This document shows positions 38,176-52,870 of a stretch of DNA of 64,000 nt, in pieces. The stretch's first letter is position 1, and each line of letters starts with the position of its first letter. A program made the position numbers and the translations under genes. The stretch comes from Promerops cafer. Taxonomy: Eukaryota; Chordata; Aves; Passeriformes; Nectariniidae. The stretch is from the NCBI GenBank assembly GCA_013398275.1, contig VZSE01002505.1, positions 392,682-456,681 on the forward strand, in the 5' to 3' direction. Under the pieces are notes generated by a model, which saw only the letters and a list, made by a program, of their open reading frames with translations, ran no database searches and had not been told where the DNA came from.

Positions 38176-40435
38176 GCACCTTGAGTTACTTTTGAAACAT
38201 TAAAGGGAAACTCTTTTCTTCTAGAATGAGTTTTCACCCAAATGAGATTCAGGAAATTAGAGTCAATCAGTGTGCACTAGACACCCAACTAATGACTCAA
38301 CACCTACTGTAGAATATATAGATTTCTTAAATCCTTTGGAGAAGTCCTCATCACCTGCGGCACAGAGGAAAACAAACTTGTCTCTGCTGTGGGAAGAACA
38401 TGATCCTGTGATCTCAGTCAAGCACTTGCCAACAGCCACTGATAACATCATAAATGCACCTACAATGTTCCCCAGAGGAGAGATAACAACTTACAAGGTA
38501 TTTTTATTTTCAGGATTGTCAGACCAATTTCCACATAAGACACATGCCTTCTCAATTAGCAAAGTGGGCTGCAGCCTCTTGTACCAGAACTTTAAAGCCA
38601 AAAGTATGCTGGATAAATAAAACATTTTGTAATATAGCTGGCTAGGACAAATGCATAAAAAGGACCAAACAGATACTTGCCATCTCAAATTCATATATTC
38701 AGAAAGGTTTCAATATGCAATTAGATTCTAGTAATACCTTCACATAAGGAGACTTCTCTAACAGCAATTTACACCAATTAAACTTTATTTATCAAACTGG
38801 CAGCCCATGCTTTCTGAAGTAAACACTACTTTTACCACAGAGCTCTGCACTTTTAAGTACTCTTTGTCCTGTGCAATGTCATCCTAGTCCCAGTTGTTTT
38901 CAGTCCATATTTATACAATGCTCAATTAAATGAGTTTTCAAACACTCTCTCCAAACTGTGTTTCTATTTGTTATCCAAAACAGGAGTCCTTAAAATGCTG
39001 TCAAACCATTTAATGGCATACATACAAAATCCCACATGGCTCTTATTCCATGACACTTTTAATCCCTTCCTTAGTGCTCCCACCAACTATCCTCAGAGAA
39101 ATTAATTCCTAGAGAAGGAATTACCATAGAGTTTTCATATCTTATAATATATTTTTACATAGAATTTTCATTTTCAAACCTTTCCATAAATAAAATTTTC
39201 CTTATTTCCTTATTATTGCATATCCAGATATGCAAACATTTTATGAAATGACAGATTATGGCTTTTTTAAAAGGAAAGTAAACTGTTAATCCAGCCTGCA
39301 TCTGGTCAAACTTTGTAATTTGGGGCCACCCAAATTACAAACTTATATACTCAGTATCTTTTTCTCTTGTACCACTAATATATTTAAGGTGGTTTTTTAC
39401 TACCTGTGACCCATGAGTACGAAAAAATGTATTACAAGTCCCTGAACATGCAAGATTAGTCTACTTGAAGTGTCAGAAACTACACCACCATGACAACTAC
39501 CCTGAGAATTTCACATGGTTTTTATGCACTTTCATGATAATTTAAGTAATGTGTCTGAGGACTTTCTCCCCAGCTCATAATTAACACTGAGGAGGAGGCT
39601 GGGGAACCTGTATTAAGCTATAAATATTTCTTAATATAAATATTAAGCATCAGGGTGCATGGAACTCTCTACCCTATCAGTTTCCAAAGCTGAAAGCCCA
39701 TTTTGTCCTGGCTCCATCCTGAAAGTTACAGACTGCTCCAGGCACCAGAAAGCACAGCAGGAGAGGGCAGCAGAGGCTGCTGCTGTGCTCCTTGACACTG
39801 CCCAGCAAGAGCAAACTCAAACCTTACACCTACTGAGAACAGCTCTCCACCTCAAGGGCTGCATCCTGAACATCCTGACAAGTGCATGGAGAAGCAGAAG
39901 GAAGGGTATGAACATGGGGAAAAGGTACACAATCTGACTGCACGTTGTTTAGCTCACAAGCTTTCAGGGAAAAAAATGCCTGTGCAGACACAAACTCAAA
40001 TATTGCCACACAGTAAACCAAAACTGAATGCCAATTAATATAATACATATACACTTGGCTTTTTGTTCACCCATAAATTCTATATTGTTTTGAATCTTTT
40101 CTGTTATTTTGACTTTTAATGTTTTTCTTCTTCTGAAAAGGAAAAACCACCAAACAATCACACAAAATCTAGAACAAACTCAACCAAATACCAAAGCAAA
40201 TAAAGATTGTGCTGTTCTTCTGAATGTGTTATTAGCACTAAATCCCCACTACTCCACCAAGAACATCCTCCAGCCAACCACCCAGAGCATTATGAACCAT
40301 ACAAAATGAAGTAGGACAAATGAGAAACACAACACGTTATGAACTTCCAGGTCATCCCCCCACAACCACTACTCCACTTAGCCAATTTTCTTCTATCAAG
40401 TATCAAGTACATTCAGAAGCAGCCAGAGATGCTGA

Positions 40436-40482
40436 ACTGACTGGACAAACATATTTTGGGGGTTTACTGACTGGACCAACAT
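40436..40482. repeat. 17-nt imperfect duplication, period 30
   Basis: ACTGACTGGACAAACAT (40436-40452) and ACTGACTGGACCAACAT (40466-40482) differ at a single position. Confidence 0.9.
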
Positions 40483-43169
40483 GTTCAGAACGTTGTCCTC
40501 CCAGAGCTGTGATGTGTTGTTAATGGCACCCAAGATGCCACCCATGATGCTGTTACAACAGGGACACAACTTCAAGTTTGAAGAACAGAAGAAAGCTCTT
40601 GAAGATAACACAACCTACTGAAAGTCAAAACACACCTGTAACTCAAATCTGACACACATGAAAACTGACTTATGATACCAAAAAAAAAAAAAAGGCAGTA
40701 TTAGAAACTACCCTGAATAATAACTGAACTTGAATAATCCACTTCCACAAACTACACAGAAGTGTAGACTGCTTCCAGGCACTAGCACCTCATATTTTTT
40801 TAACATGACTCAGAAAATAATATCTACATTCTTGGCTAATTTCATGCTGTAAAATTCTGCATTTTATAGATTTCTGAACATCTACCCAGGTAATTTCAGT
40901 GTAATCATTTCTACTTCTAACCTTACTTGTAAGAAATACTGTTAGTAAATGATGCACTTTATAGCCAAAACAGATTCTTATCTACAGAAGTGATGGGCTG
41001 GCAAATTATCACATAAAAGCAATAGAAAAGAAAATAAAACAGCTATCAAAGGCAGTGAGTTTGAATTTCAGCTGTCCTTTCAGAGAACGAGATAAAATGA
41101 GGCAGGGTGGAGGGAAAGGAGCAGCAGGGAAAAACAGGATCAGTAAGTCAGTGAACGCAGATGAAACACATGCTGCAGCATTTGTGATGCAAATTTGATA
41201 ATAATACACTCCTCAATAAGCATAATTCAAACCTGCTTTGTGATTCATTGTCAAACAAATAATTCTAGTGATTCATTAATGAAGGAATGAATGATCTAAT
41301 GCTGCTTTGAAGTAGACAATGCACACTCTGGAGGAAGGTTGCCATAGGTTTAAAAGTAAACATTACCTTAAGAAATGAAACTTTCCATTTCTTTTCAGTT
41401 CACAAAAAAAGAAATGGACTTAACTGCTAAAAATTTTAAGCTTTGATTTTTTTTTTCTTTTAATTCTCACCTGTATCATGCTATTCTTAGTTTTAGAGGT
41501 GATGCAATTAACTTCTTATTAGCTTAAATAAGGCAATTTTATTTAGCAACTTCATGGATTCTGATGGACTACCTCAAGGATTTCTCTGCTGGCTCAATTC
41601 CAATTTGCACAGTAACTGCAACAGATTCAACTTCAGCAGCCCTTCTGGAGTTCTTTTGCATGAGTAAAAGCATCAGAATATTTTACATCACGCAGCATTT
41701 CACAAAAGCAAGAAAACAAACCCATAAAAGCTGGGTAATTACATAAATATGCTATATATTTAAACCAATGCATACCAACACGGAGTTTTATTGTTTTCAG
41801 TAACAGTAAAAAAACCCTTCAAACCTAAGTCAGGTCTGAAGAGAAAAACGCAGAAATATCTGTAAATATCTCCATACATGCCAACAAGTTTCATGATTAA
41901 AGCTTAGGCATTTGACCTAGACATTTTAAAAAATAATAGCCTGGGGCTATTTATCCTATTTGGCTTGAATTGTTATAATGTTTTATTTCTGGATGAATGG
42001 TAAATGTTTTCTTTCCCCTAGTAGCAATAACTTCCAATCATTTAATTACGTTCTGGAGAACAGCTAATGCTGTAGCTTAGCATGCCAAAGACAGGACACA
42101 CTTAAAAACTGGCTTCAAAGGACACAAATTAATATAATAAATAAAGGCAAAATTAGGTCTTGATACACTGAAAATAATACTCCACTGGTAACCATCTCAG
42201 TCCTGCATGTGAGATGTACAGAACAACCAAAATGACACAACCCAAGTTAACTACAAATCATACTAAAATATTATTTTATTCCTCAGTCAAGCTTAAACAT
42301 TTAAACAGTGGTGGTAAACACTGTCTCTGAGCACAAAAGAATTTGCTTTAAGAAATACCTTTCACATTCTTTAGAATGCACAATGCCTTTGGGATTGTAG
42401 AAGGGAGCTGCTACTTTCTAGTAGGGGAAAAGACAGGCAAGATTTCAACTCCTGATGAATGGAGAGTCTGTCATACGAGACTAACATGTCGGGAAGTACT
42501 TTGACTATTTTTTTTTTAAGACTACTGAGATGCAAACTGCCCATTATTACAAAATACTCACACAGTTAAACAAGTCTGTAACAGAACTTTGTTTCTAAGC
42601 TACATATTAAATGCAACCTCCTCCGCAATCTGAACAAATTGTTGCAAATTGCATATATTCTCTATCTTCAAATGATGTGGTTTACTAGCACGTCTTCCAC
42701 ATTATGTATGCTTGGCCCAGAGCCCCAGAGCAGCAGCACAGGACCAGAGGGCAAGTGGAAGTTGGTTATAAGCCACCTTTCCACTTCCTTTACCCTTTGC
42801 CTGGTAGGAATGAGACCAGTCCTCGGTGTTCTGCTCAAAAAGCCCAAGGGCAGTTCCTAGACTTGCCCTTCAAGTGGCTCTAACAGGAGCTGAGAACTGC
42901 CAGGACAGCAGGGCAGCACAAGAGCTTCTTTCAGCAATGATCCACCAGCTGTAAAATTACTGTGCACCAAAACAATCCCAGCCCTCTGCGTTCCTTAACC
43001 TGACAGTTTAAGTACAGAATTTTTCTACCACTGAACTACAACCAAACATTTCAGCAGTAGCAGCCAGTGTAAAACCTCTCCTTTTTAAGTTAATGAATCC
43101 ACTGACAACCAGGTTATTCTATGTCACATTTACTTCTGATGTAATGTGAAAGCTTCCAGCTTTATAATT

Positions 43170-43188
43170 CCATAATAATAATAATTGT
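43170..43188. repeat. Short (AAT)n microsatellite
   Basis: CATAATAATAATAATTG, about four to five AAT units in intron 1. Confidence 0.85.
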
Positions 43189-45017
43189 CACCATCATCAA
43201 CCTTGAATTTCTCTTCACTGTACCTGCAAGATCTTGTTTAACTGCTTTATTCATTAAGGAAATTATTTTTACAATGTAAGGAAAATGCCCTACACTTTCA
43301 GATTTATCCTTTCCTTGCCTTTACAACCTTCCCTACATAACCAGTGGCTACTGGGAGGATTGGGGGAGGAGAAAAAAATCTCTTCACAACACAGACAAAT
43401 TGCACAAACTACATCTCTTTTACTGGAACACCTGATACATGCACCATGAAAGGGGAAAAAAAAATACTACAATCTATTAGTTTGTTCAGCATGACAGTAT
43501 TTTCAGATGTTACCCAAAGCTACATCCATACACAGCATATATTTCAGAAATATGTATTTTAGTGTCTTATTTTTGAAATAAGAAACAATTGCAAACGTAT
43601 GACTCAGAATTCAGGAAATACAACATATAATACACTGAAAATTGTTTCCGCTGGCCCTTGTATAAAAGACATTTTAGCACATAAGCCTGGGCCACAAGAA
43701 CAAAGAACTAACAGGTAATACGTGATAAATATCGTCAGCAAAACCAAAATCTCTATCTTGCAAACAATCTGTTTGCCAAAGTAAAAAGCTTTATCACACT
43801 ATTACCAGCCAAAGTACCAGCACTTTGAAATTTCCTTATCTGATTTTCTGGTTTAGTATGCCAAATAATTGAAATACGTACGAGAGCTGCACTCTGAATT
43901 TATAATTCACAAGCTTTTTTACTAATCCAACCAGCATTTGGCATCAGTCAGAAGCCTGACACCAAAAAATGAGCATGGCAGAAAAACACTGTCCAAGACA
44001 AACAGCCTTCTCCTCTCTAGCATGTCTTTTCTTATGTACAGGACTGTAACTGAGCCATCACACACTTAAATGCTTGGGATTAGTTTAGAGAACTGAGAAG
44101 TTATGGATGACAAGACAACGTTGTGTGTACATAACCTCTCCTAACTTCAGCTCCAAGAAGTCTCCATGGCGACTTAAGGGGGAAAACAGAACCTCTCTGT
44201 CAGAATGAAGGAAGAGTCTGAAGAGCATCAATACTAATAAAACAGAAGGAGCCACCTGAAAGTGCAAAATCAACTTCATTTCAATTGTTATGAAGGTAAC
44301 AGCACAGCTCCTACCCACCCTGCTCCCCCAGGCACACACTACCTACATATCTCTATTTTCCACTTCTCTTGGCTTCCCACTTAACCCCAGTCTCAATTTT
44401 ATGCAAGGAAATCTTCCCCAACCCATCTCATTACTCATCTCCTTACTTTCCTGCCATCCCCATGATGAGAATAACTATTATTGCACTGCCACAGGAAAGT
44501 CTGAGTTACAATTTCAGACCTGGTTTTCAGTTCTCTATCTCTTCACTGGTATGGCACTGAATAAAAGTAGCTTTAAATTCATCAGGAAAAAAACTTGCTA
44601 GATGAGTTTCATCATTTGTTACTTTCTAATACACTGTGAAAGAATGTAAGAGAGGAAAAAAAATCCACAAATGACTTGGAATTTTTTCTTTAAATCCTAA
44701 AAGTGCTGTGGATAGCAAGTAAGGTGGCCCTTGGCATTCTTACTAGGTCACACTAAATCTATTACTATGACAAAACCACAATTAATATGGCAGCACAAAT
44801 ATTCAAAGGTGTAACTTATAAAGCAATCATTTGTCTTTAAACAGAAGTAATTTTCCATGTACCCCAGCCAGGTTTCGGGTTGTGCCCTACTTATGCCCAA
44901 TACAATCATAAAACACATTAACTTGAAATTAACAGAAGTGAGAAAGATTTTGATTCAGAGGTACAATGAAATAAAACAGGAAAATATCCAAAACACTCCC
45001 TAAAAGGCAGCTCATAC

Positions 45018-45080
45018 AGACACACACACACACAAAACAAAATTATATATATGTTTATATAGATAGAGAGAGAGAGAGTG
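45018..45080. repeat. Compound (CA)n-(TA)n-(GA)n microsatellite
   Basis: A (CA)8-like run is followed by AT-alternating sequence (ATTATATATATG) and then by GATAGAGAGAGAGAGAGTGAG. Three dinucleotide classes occur within about 60 nt. Confidence 0.93.
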
Positions 45081-45477
45081 AGTCTCTACTGCTTTCCTCC
45101 TTCCCCCATCCTGGAAACACAGAATTATTTCAATTTACATGCAGAGTACAGATCACCAGGTGAGGCACATACTTTTATTATGCAGCTTGCAGAAGAGAAG
45201 TTCAAAATGAGACAATGCCCTGCATGTCACTGCCTGAACACTGTACAATATTTAGCAAAAAAAGTCTCACAGAGGTAAAAACCTTCTTGTGTGGCAGGAG
45301 CAGGTGTTACCTCTTCACCCTCATGCTTTCTATGCATTACCCCCTCAAGTGGTTGAACACAAACTATCAAACCTATTTCTACCCATCACTTCAACAAATG
45401 AAATGACAGAATCCACCTGTGGGTCTGAAGGCCCCAAACTTCTATAGAAAACATGCAGAAAATGAAAGAAGTCATTT

Positions 45478-45578
45478 CCTGGGGTTTTGGGGGGTTTTTG
45501 TTTAGGGAGTTTTCTCAGTTTTGTTTTGAGCAGGTTTTTGTGGTGGTGGTGGTTTGTGGGTTGTTGTTTGGTTGATTT
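45478..45578. repeat. G/T-rich low-complexity tract
   Basis: About 100 nt of almost only G and T on the plus strand (GGGGTTTTGGGGGGTTTTTG, GGTTTTTGTGGTGGTGGTGG, GGGTTGTTGTTTGGTTG). The minus strand, which would be the sense RNA of SBF2, is A/C-rich here, opposite in strand bias to most of the intron. It is not a regular tandem repeat. Confidence 0.85.
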
Positions 45579-48500
45579 TCTGAGATGGCATTTGTGTACT
45601 TGTTTGCCTTCAAGGTCTCCTTGGTTTTGTGTAGCTTAGCAGGGCTGGCTTTTGGGGCTGACTTTTGTTCAAGTGGCAGGCTAGGAAAGTTAGTTAATGC
45701 TTTCTAACAAGAAAAAGTGTTTTGACAATTATTGAGAACCCCTGAACATAGAGAAGATACAAACCTTCTACTACTGAACACTGATAATTTGTTGCCATTC
45801 TCTTGTTTTAGCAACAGTCATACAGAAATAATTTATTAGCAGCTGGTAAAAAGCTGCTTTTCAGTAGTCTCAAATGATAATACATTGAAAATTCAGCAGT
45901 CATGAGACCGTATCTCTGGCTTTACACTACATTTTGTGCCCTATCATACAGTAAATGGTGTTAATTTTTAATAGAACTTCCTATATTCTTTGGCATCACC
46001 ATGGCTTTCAAGTGCTAAATACACATTTCACACAGAGGAGGACTTGTATTACTTAATAACTACTTATTTTAATAGAAATGTGCAAGAAGGAGCTAAAAGG
46101 TTTGCACTCGTCATCCTGTTACCCTTATCCTGGATTTGCATCTGTTGTTATTTATTTAGCCTCATGGACTTTCTTGTTAAGTTGAATGTCAATGGAAAAG
46201 CAGAGGAGAAAAGAACTTGCTGGAGACTGAGTACTCAAACTTCAGTACTTTCAAAGTTAAAAACTGACTTTCAAAATCTGAAAAACAAATCCCATAATGT
46301 TTGCACTAAGATAAAATTTAGAATGTTTTGCCATTGCTTTGGAACTAAAATGGCAAACTCCCAATTTTTCTGATGCAGGTACATTATTTGCTACAGAAAA
46401 TGAAAAGGAAGGCATGAACTAGGATAACTACTCTCAATTTAAAAGAAGAAAAAAATAAATAAAACTTGTGCTAAATGTCTGCATCCTGACTTATTTTTAA
46501 CAGCATCTTTCTCCTCCAGAGGAAAAAAAGAAAAAAATTCCCATTCCTGGATATATCTCCAAGAAGAATTTTTCTTGCCTTACTAATCCTACCAGACCCC
46601 AACTCTATTGTGTCCATCAGAATAAATAAAAAAAAAGGCAACTCAGCAACTCCTTCCTGACTCAAACCAGAACATAACCAAACAGAACAACTATTGAAAA
46701 AGTTTAATTACGACCTTCAGTTTAAACTGAAGAGGCCAAAGCCACTCCTCTAATGTTCCCCACTAGGACAAAACATCAGTTCAGTGCTGCAAGACCTAAC
46801 AAGGCAGCCCTATGGAAATAAAATAATGGACCTAGAATGTATTCTGTATTTCAGCAGCATGAATGCCCAAGTTCAACCCACGTTACTTGCAGGATGAGAT
46901 GAGATGAGCAAATCTACCAGAGCAACTCAACAGTCACAGCAACCTCCCCCCTGCACCAGAATGTCCTCACCTACAGCAACACACAATGCACGCCTGGAAT
47001 TCCTACACACTCTCTTTGGCAGGAATTCCATGTACATCTGCTACCTCAGAGCTGCATGTTTATAGGCAGAGAGTGAACTGATCAGAGTTTTACTCCAGAT
47101 TTTCCAGGTATTTCTGCAGAGCCTTCCATATGCAAACTGTATCCCCCCATGGCAACATCCACAGCAGAAACCTTCTGCAGGTATATTCTCCAGGACACAT
47201 TCCCTCAGCTGTTCCTCTACACTATCCCACTGACAGGGCAGGATTAGCCTTGGACTGTGCTCACAAGCTCTACAGATCCCTCCATACCAGAATGACAAGT
47301 TCTGCTGTGACAGAGCAGTATTCTTGCACTCAGCTTGAGGATTTGGGCTTCATGTCTGGTTAATGACTGAAAAGGCAAAGGCTTTTTCTGGTTTTTAATC
47401 AATTGTATCCTTGAGATAATTTGGACTATTTTGTGATGTTTCTTTAGAAGCTCTTTATGCCTCCTTACCAAATAATACAAAGTGTAATCATAAACACTGG
47501 AGAAAAGTAGAACACTGAGTATTATGACAGTGTTTACATCAAATAAAAATTGTTTTGCATCTTCTCACACATAGTAATCATATATTTCATGTTCAAAAAG
47601 ACTGTCTTTGCACAGAGCAGCTGAAAATGCAGCATGTTTATTCTCAAGCTCAAGACGTTTGGAACTCAGCTGTTTCATTACACTAATTTTTTCAGAGTTC
47701 AAAGTGATGCTTTGGTACACGGCAAAGTATCCAAACGTTTTGTAAAGGAGGATCTGTAACTTCTTTGTCATCAAAAGTGCACATGAAGGATTAGAGTAAG
47801 ATTAAGCAAAATGCACATCTGTGTAAAAGGTATAGCAGCAAAAAAGCAGTCCCTTCTTGAAGCCAGGAAACCAGAAACCAAAGTAAGCATGCATTACAGT
47901 ATGCATCTTGCTTGCAAATGCGTGGAAAAATCCTTCGTAAATAACATTCTTTATACAGAAGGCAATGAACTTTCTGAAATTTTCAAGGTGAAGGTTACCA
48001 AAGCTCTAAGTCTACTCTAAGTTTGGACATAGTGTGGGTTGATGTTTTCAATACCAGAAAGACACTCCACATAAACAGCACAGTGTGACTACTGGAAGTT
48101 GGTGTGACACACTTTGAAGCAAAAGAATCATCACTTCTAAAAGCATTTCCAGGTTGGGTAGTTGATCAATAAAGGAAATACTTCCACAATATCAAAGAAA
48201 AAGCATTGATTTTTAGTAAAAAGCACTTGCTCGGAATCAAAGGAAATACATACTTGACCCAGATCTTACGTGAAAGATCCACGTTTCCTGCTGAATTGCA
48301 ACATAAATGTAACTTAATGCTGTTTTACACTGGACACACTGTCACTCTAGAGCTGGGGAATTACCATGACCTCCAAAAATTTAAAATTACTTTTGGATAC
48401 TATTTGCCAACTCTGTTAAAAGTTAACATCTCGGTAAATTCAAGATATTCTTGCAATATATGACTAAGCCAGCTCATCTGAAATTTTCAACCAAAGGCCT

Positions 48501-50908
48501 GTGAACAACATTATTCAGGCAGCAGAGACAGATAAATCCCTTCTGTCTTCACTTCTTTCTTTCGAAAGCTGTATATTCACACACATCTCTCTTTCATCTG
48601 CCTCAGATCAAAACAATCCTCCTCAAATCTGAAATGTGTAAAGAAGGAATCCTCCTCATAAGGGCCTTCTGAGAGCCCACGCAGTGACAGTGCTGCAGAG
48701 ATAACACACAACTCATTTCTCCAACTCCCTCACTTTAGCCTTAAATCCAGTCTTTTTTTGTAGTCCCAGATCACACATCACTGCAAATTCCTGTTTCGGA
48801 GCTTGCTCAAGCTACCCACATCTCAACCCAACCTGTAAATATTACTTAGCAAATCTCAACATGCAAGATGTTAGCTCTGCAACTCACTTCCTCCTGATCT
48901 ACTTTCCAATCCTCTGTAATAAGAAGTTGCCAAGACCCTGTTCTCTCTCCTCTACCTTCACAGGATTCTTCCTCTGTACACTGCACACTTGATCTCTAAA
49001 AGACAATGTTTGTAATCTCACAGTTCCTCTTCCATTGTCCTTCACTGTCCTTTTCCATTCCTTATTGTTATTTAAAATACTATTTTTCTACAATGCTTCC
49101 TGCCTCTAAGCATTTACAGAGCCACAGTCCTTGAATGAGAGGAACTGGAACATGGATCCATATATGCTCACACCCCAGCAGGTATCAGTCATATATATCA
49201 CATGTCATCAAACTTCCTTGCAACATACTTGATAGAAAATTTGTTCAAACAGAATTTTGTGACTGGAAGGCCATCTCAACTGTCTACTACAACATTATCT
49301 TTCCCTCAACTTCACAGCAGCTGCCACAGATCTTTGGGTACTAAGATGCTCACTGAAAGTCCACACAGAATTTTAGACAGTACCCTCCTCACATGCATCA
49401 GTTTCTTTCAAAACCAGGCTTACTTTCATTTAAAACAAGACTAAAAGGACAAAAAAGTCAACACGAGTTAATTTCAACCTGTTCACTCAATCCTTAATAA
49501 CAGATTTGTACTGTACATGTATTTTTGCACTGATTAAGGAAGTTTCAAAGCTTTTCTTCTACTCAACACATAAGTATAAGCAATCATAAAGGATGAGGGA
49601 GCAAGCTTTCTCTTTTTTCCCAGAATTAACCAGCTGCTAAGATTTGTTTATTTAAGTCTGCATGCCACTGCTCACCTACAGATGATGGAGAGTGACAAGT
49701 CATTTGGGAGTTTCCCACCCTGTATATTTCCTGTGATTCCAATAGGCTAAAACAATTAAATAATATTTTGATCTCACCAAAGCAAGATTTTTATACAACA
49801 GCTGTAAAAACGCACGTTAACAATAAAAATTTCTGAGTACATTCAATGTTTTCCTCATACAAAACACTTTCAGAACACAGATGATAAATGATGCTTTACA
49901 AAGAAGAATGATTCACATATCCTGGTAGGCCAAATATTTTGTCTGGACTGACTATAGACTAAAAACAGAGCAAAAACAAAGAGCTTCCAGTAAGCTGAGT
50001 ATATCTTATGGTCCATATGTATTTAGCAAAAACCAGCTCCTTACCCACCTGCCTGCATGGCATCATTGCCAACATTCAGGCTGGTACCAGCTAACCTCAC
50101 ACTGGTATGTGCAAGCCAAGATTCTAAAGCAGTATTTTCTCTCAAGAGAACTTGGCCCTGAGGGGTTTAGGCACATTTTGCTCCACATTCTCCAGTACTC
50201 CATAAGCTGGGGATGTGCAGGGGATGTGGGCAAGGCTCCACAGCCTTCTGTCGTGCTGGAATTTCAAAGAGCTGCTGTGCCACCATCCAGACACCCTGAG
50301 CTGCCCACTGACAGCACTGCAGGAGCACTCTGCTGTCTGAAGGGAAGAGGACTTACCTGGGGAACACACTGGAACAGAGACCGAGTGGCTTCCAGGTCAA
50401 AATAACAATAGCCCCCAACAAGGGAACACGTAAATATCCACAGTTCCATCCGTGCCTGCTTGCTGACCCCAAATGAAACAAATCCATGCCAGGGACCACG
50501 CTTACACGGGGGCAATCACAAGCACGTTGCCACAGTAGTCACCATCATCTAATGAAGTCATCTTGCTCAACTCCTGCATGACAAACTTTGCTCTTCACAG
50601 CTGCAAACAAGTTCCAAACAACATGTTTTGCTTCCGAACCGAGAACAAAAAGCAAGGGTCTACTTCAAACAGGCAATCAAAATTAACACCATTGTTTGAG
50701 ACACCCTCAGCTGTCCCCAAGTTAAACACCCTTTGTTTGTGTTCTGGCTCACAAAGGTTAACAGTATTTCATTCCCTCCTTGCCCACAGAACACAGCTGC
50801 CACAGTGACTTAACTTAAGTGGGGACCAACACAAAGAATGTGAATTCTTAAGAATAATGCTGTATGCAAATTTCTTTTAAATCCACAGACACACACAAGT
50901 GTTACTGT

Positions 50909-50947
50909 GTATTTGTATTACTTGTACTGTTTGTATTTGTATTACTT
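50909..50947. repeat. 15-nt duplication, period 24
   Basis: GTATTTGTATTACTT occurs at 50909-50923 and 50933-50947, separated by GTACTGTTT. Confidence 0.92.
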
Positions 50948-52125
50948 CTAACTCTAACAATCTTCCCTAAAGCATAATGTGAATTGCATTTTGCTCATGT
51001 AGCACATAATATTTCACCTGATCTCCATGCACAGCTAAACAAGTACTGCAAATGCTGGTAAATACTTACCTGATGGGAAAAAGACCCAAAAAAATCAAAC
51101 AGGAAGGCACAAAAGAAATATAATTGTGTAAATTTGAACAATTATTATGGTGTTTCAGGGGTTTTGAGAGTTCTCTTAAAACCATAATGTAAGAATAAAG
51201 TATGGTCCTGTGCTTGTGCTAAATCACCTATTTCCTTACTGCCATCTCCTGCCCCATAAATAAGCTACACTGCCAAGATTTTGCACATCCAAATGCACTT
51301 CCAGTGCATGCACCATTAGCAGTAAAAATAGTACTTTTTTTAACTCCTCAATCCATATTTTGCAATTGCAAGAAACCGAAGGAACTGGCTGTCTGAAATG
51401 AGAGCACAGACAAAGACAAGAGAGTCAAATCCATGTCCCAGCAAACAATTAAATGCCACTTGACTACGAGCCCGTAATTAATTAATAGAACATAACCTCT
51501 CCCTTCTGAGGCTGTGGCAGGCCCAGAATCTTAACTGGAGCATACTATAATGTGTCTGCCACAAAGGCAGGCAAATATTCTCCTAAGTGACAGTAAATGG
51601 TGTTCTCACAAGTAAGACTGCTCCTTGCAGAGAGGTTTCCTACAGAAACAACGTCCGTGTGACCAACGGCCTTTAACCCAAATAAATAAATATGCAGTGA
51701 CCCTGATCTGAAGAAAAGTTAGTATTCAAGACACCCTGTTCCTTGTCTGTAGCAGCACTACCAGGGCCATTCCAGACAAAAGACAAGAATGTGCAGAAAT
51801 ACGTCACTAGTTCTGTTGTCTAGGAAATAATTTGCTAACTCGTTTCTCAAAGTCCCTGACTCTTAAAATATCACCCTACTTAATGCACCCCAAACAATCC
51901 AAAATTTAGTATGCCTAGGGACATCAACTGAATATGCTTTCTGCAAATTTATTCACTACACACACTCAATCATATTCATAAGAGCATTAATTCTATCTCC
52001 CAGACATGATATGGGAGTCATTATGGGGTCCAATGCTCGGGTTTTGGTTTGGAGTGGGTTTTGTTTTGGTTTTGATTAAAGTTGCTGCAGGCTGAAACAC
52101 AGAATGTAACTGCAGCTGTTCTTTT

Positions 52126-52190
52126 AATATACAAGTATATATATACAAAAATATTTTATATATATACACATAAATTATTTATTTTCTGAA
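52126..52190. repeat. AT-rich TA-dinucleotide tract
   Basis: Two TATATATATA-type runs are separated by an AT-rich spacer (ACAAAAATATTTTATATATATAC) and followed by ATAAATTATTTATTTT. Low-complexity sequence in intron 1. Confidence 0.88.
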
Positions 52191-52803
52191 AATAAAGATA
52201 ATAAACAGAGTAGAGGACAAGATAAGAATTCAAAGTGACCCTGAAAGACCTGTAAAAAAGTTATGAAAAAATGTTAAGAGTGTGACTAAGGAGAACTGCA
52301 AAGCTGCAGAGTTAGGCCAGAACACCTGGCTGCACATATAGGGGATGGCCAAAATGTAGTTTAGGTAAAAGGGATGTAGAGGTTAAAGAAGACCACAAAG
52401 TGACTCTCAGTGTGGTGATGTTGAAAGCTAAAAATAAAAAAGAAAACGCTCAGAGTGATGTCAATGCACAGAACTGCCCACAAAACCAGCAAGTACCAGT
52501 CTCACTCTGTATTTTGGTAAGATTCATGTAAATTACCACGTAAATTTACCATGTAAATTACCAGTTTGGTCACCACACTTCAAGGAGAAGAGTAGTAACA
52601 GGCTGAAGATTGTACCCAAACCTACATGACTCAAACCCTATGAAAAGTCTCCTAAAAGACAGCCAGAGGAGCACTGAATAGACTGACAGAGAAGGCTGGG
52701 AAGTGCTCTTGTGGAGGGGCTTTGAGAATGAGTCAGATCTGCCCCAGCCAGCAAAGAGAAGAATGGATCAGGCAATTCCCACAGACCCTGTCCCATCTGT
52801 GAG

Positions 52804-52870
52804 GTTCTGGATCACAGAAACCAGGGCTGAACGGGACCTCTAGGATTCACCTAACCCATTCCTGGCCCCT
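52804..52870 (-). mobile_element. Possible degraded CR1 3' terminus
   Basis: GGATCACAGAAACCAGGGCTGAACGGGACCTCTAGGATTCACC loosely resembles the reverse complement of a CR1 3' end (CACAGAATC...GGTTGGAA.GGACCTC.AAGATCATC). The match is short and gapped and could be chance. Confidence 0.35.

Larger units (their letters stand above)
38176..52803. other. SBF2: Intron 1 sequence, 14.6 kb, no gene recognised
   Basis: Unique AT-rich sequence plus the simple repeats listed. Slightly GC-richer islands lie at about 39660-39930, 42700-42910 and 50200-50520. The last contains the exon-like interval 50357-50462. No known domain was recognised in open frames, including 45990-46373 (plus, 127 codons). Confidence 0.6.

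Noticed and set aside
45990..46373. 127-codon plus-strand open frame with a hydrophobic segment
   Set aside because: One Leu/Ile/Cys-rich segment suggests a membrane helix, but AT-rich DNA often gives this; no homologue recognised and no exon signals.
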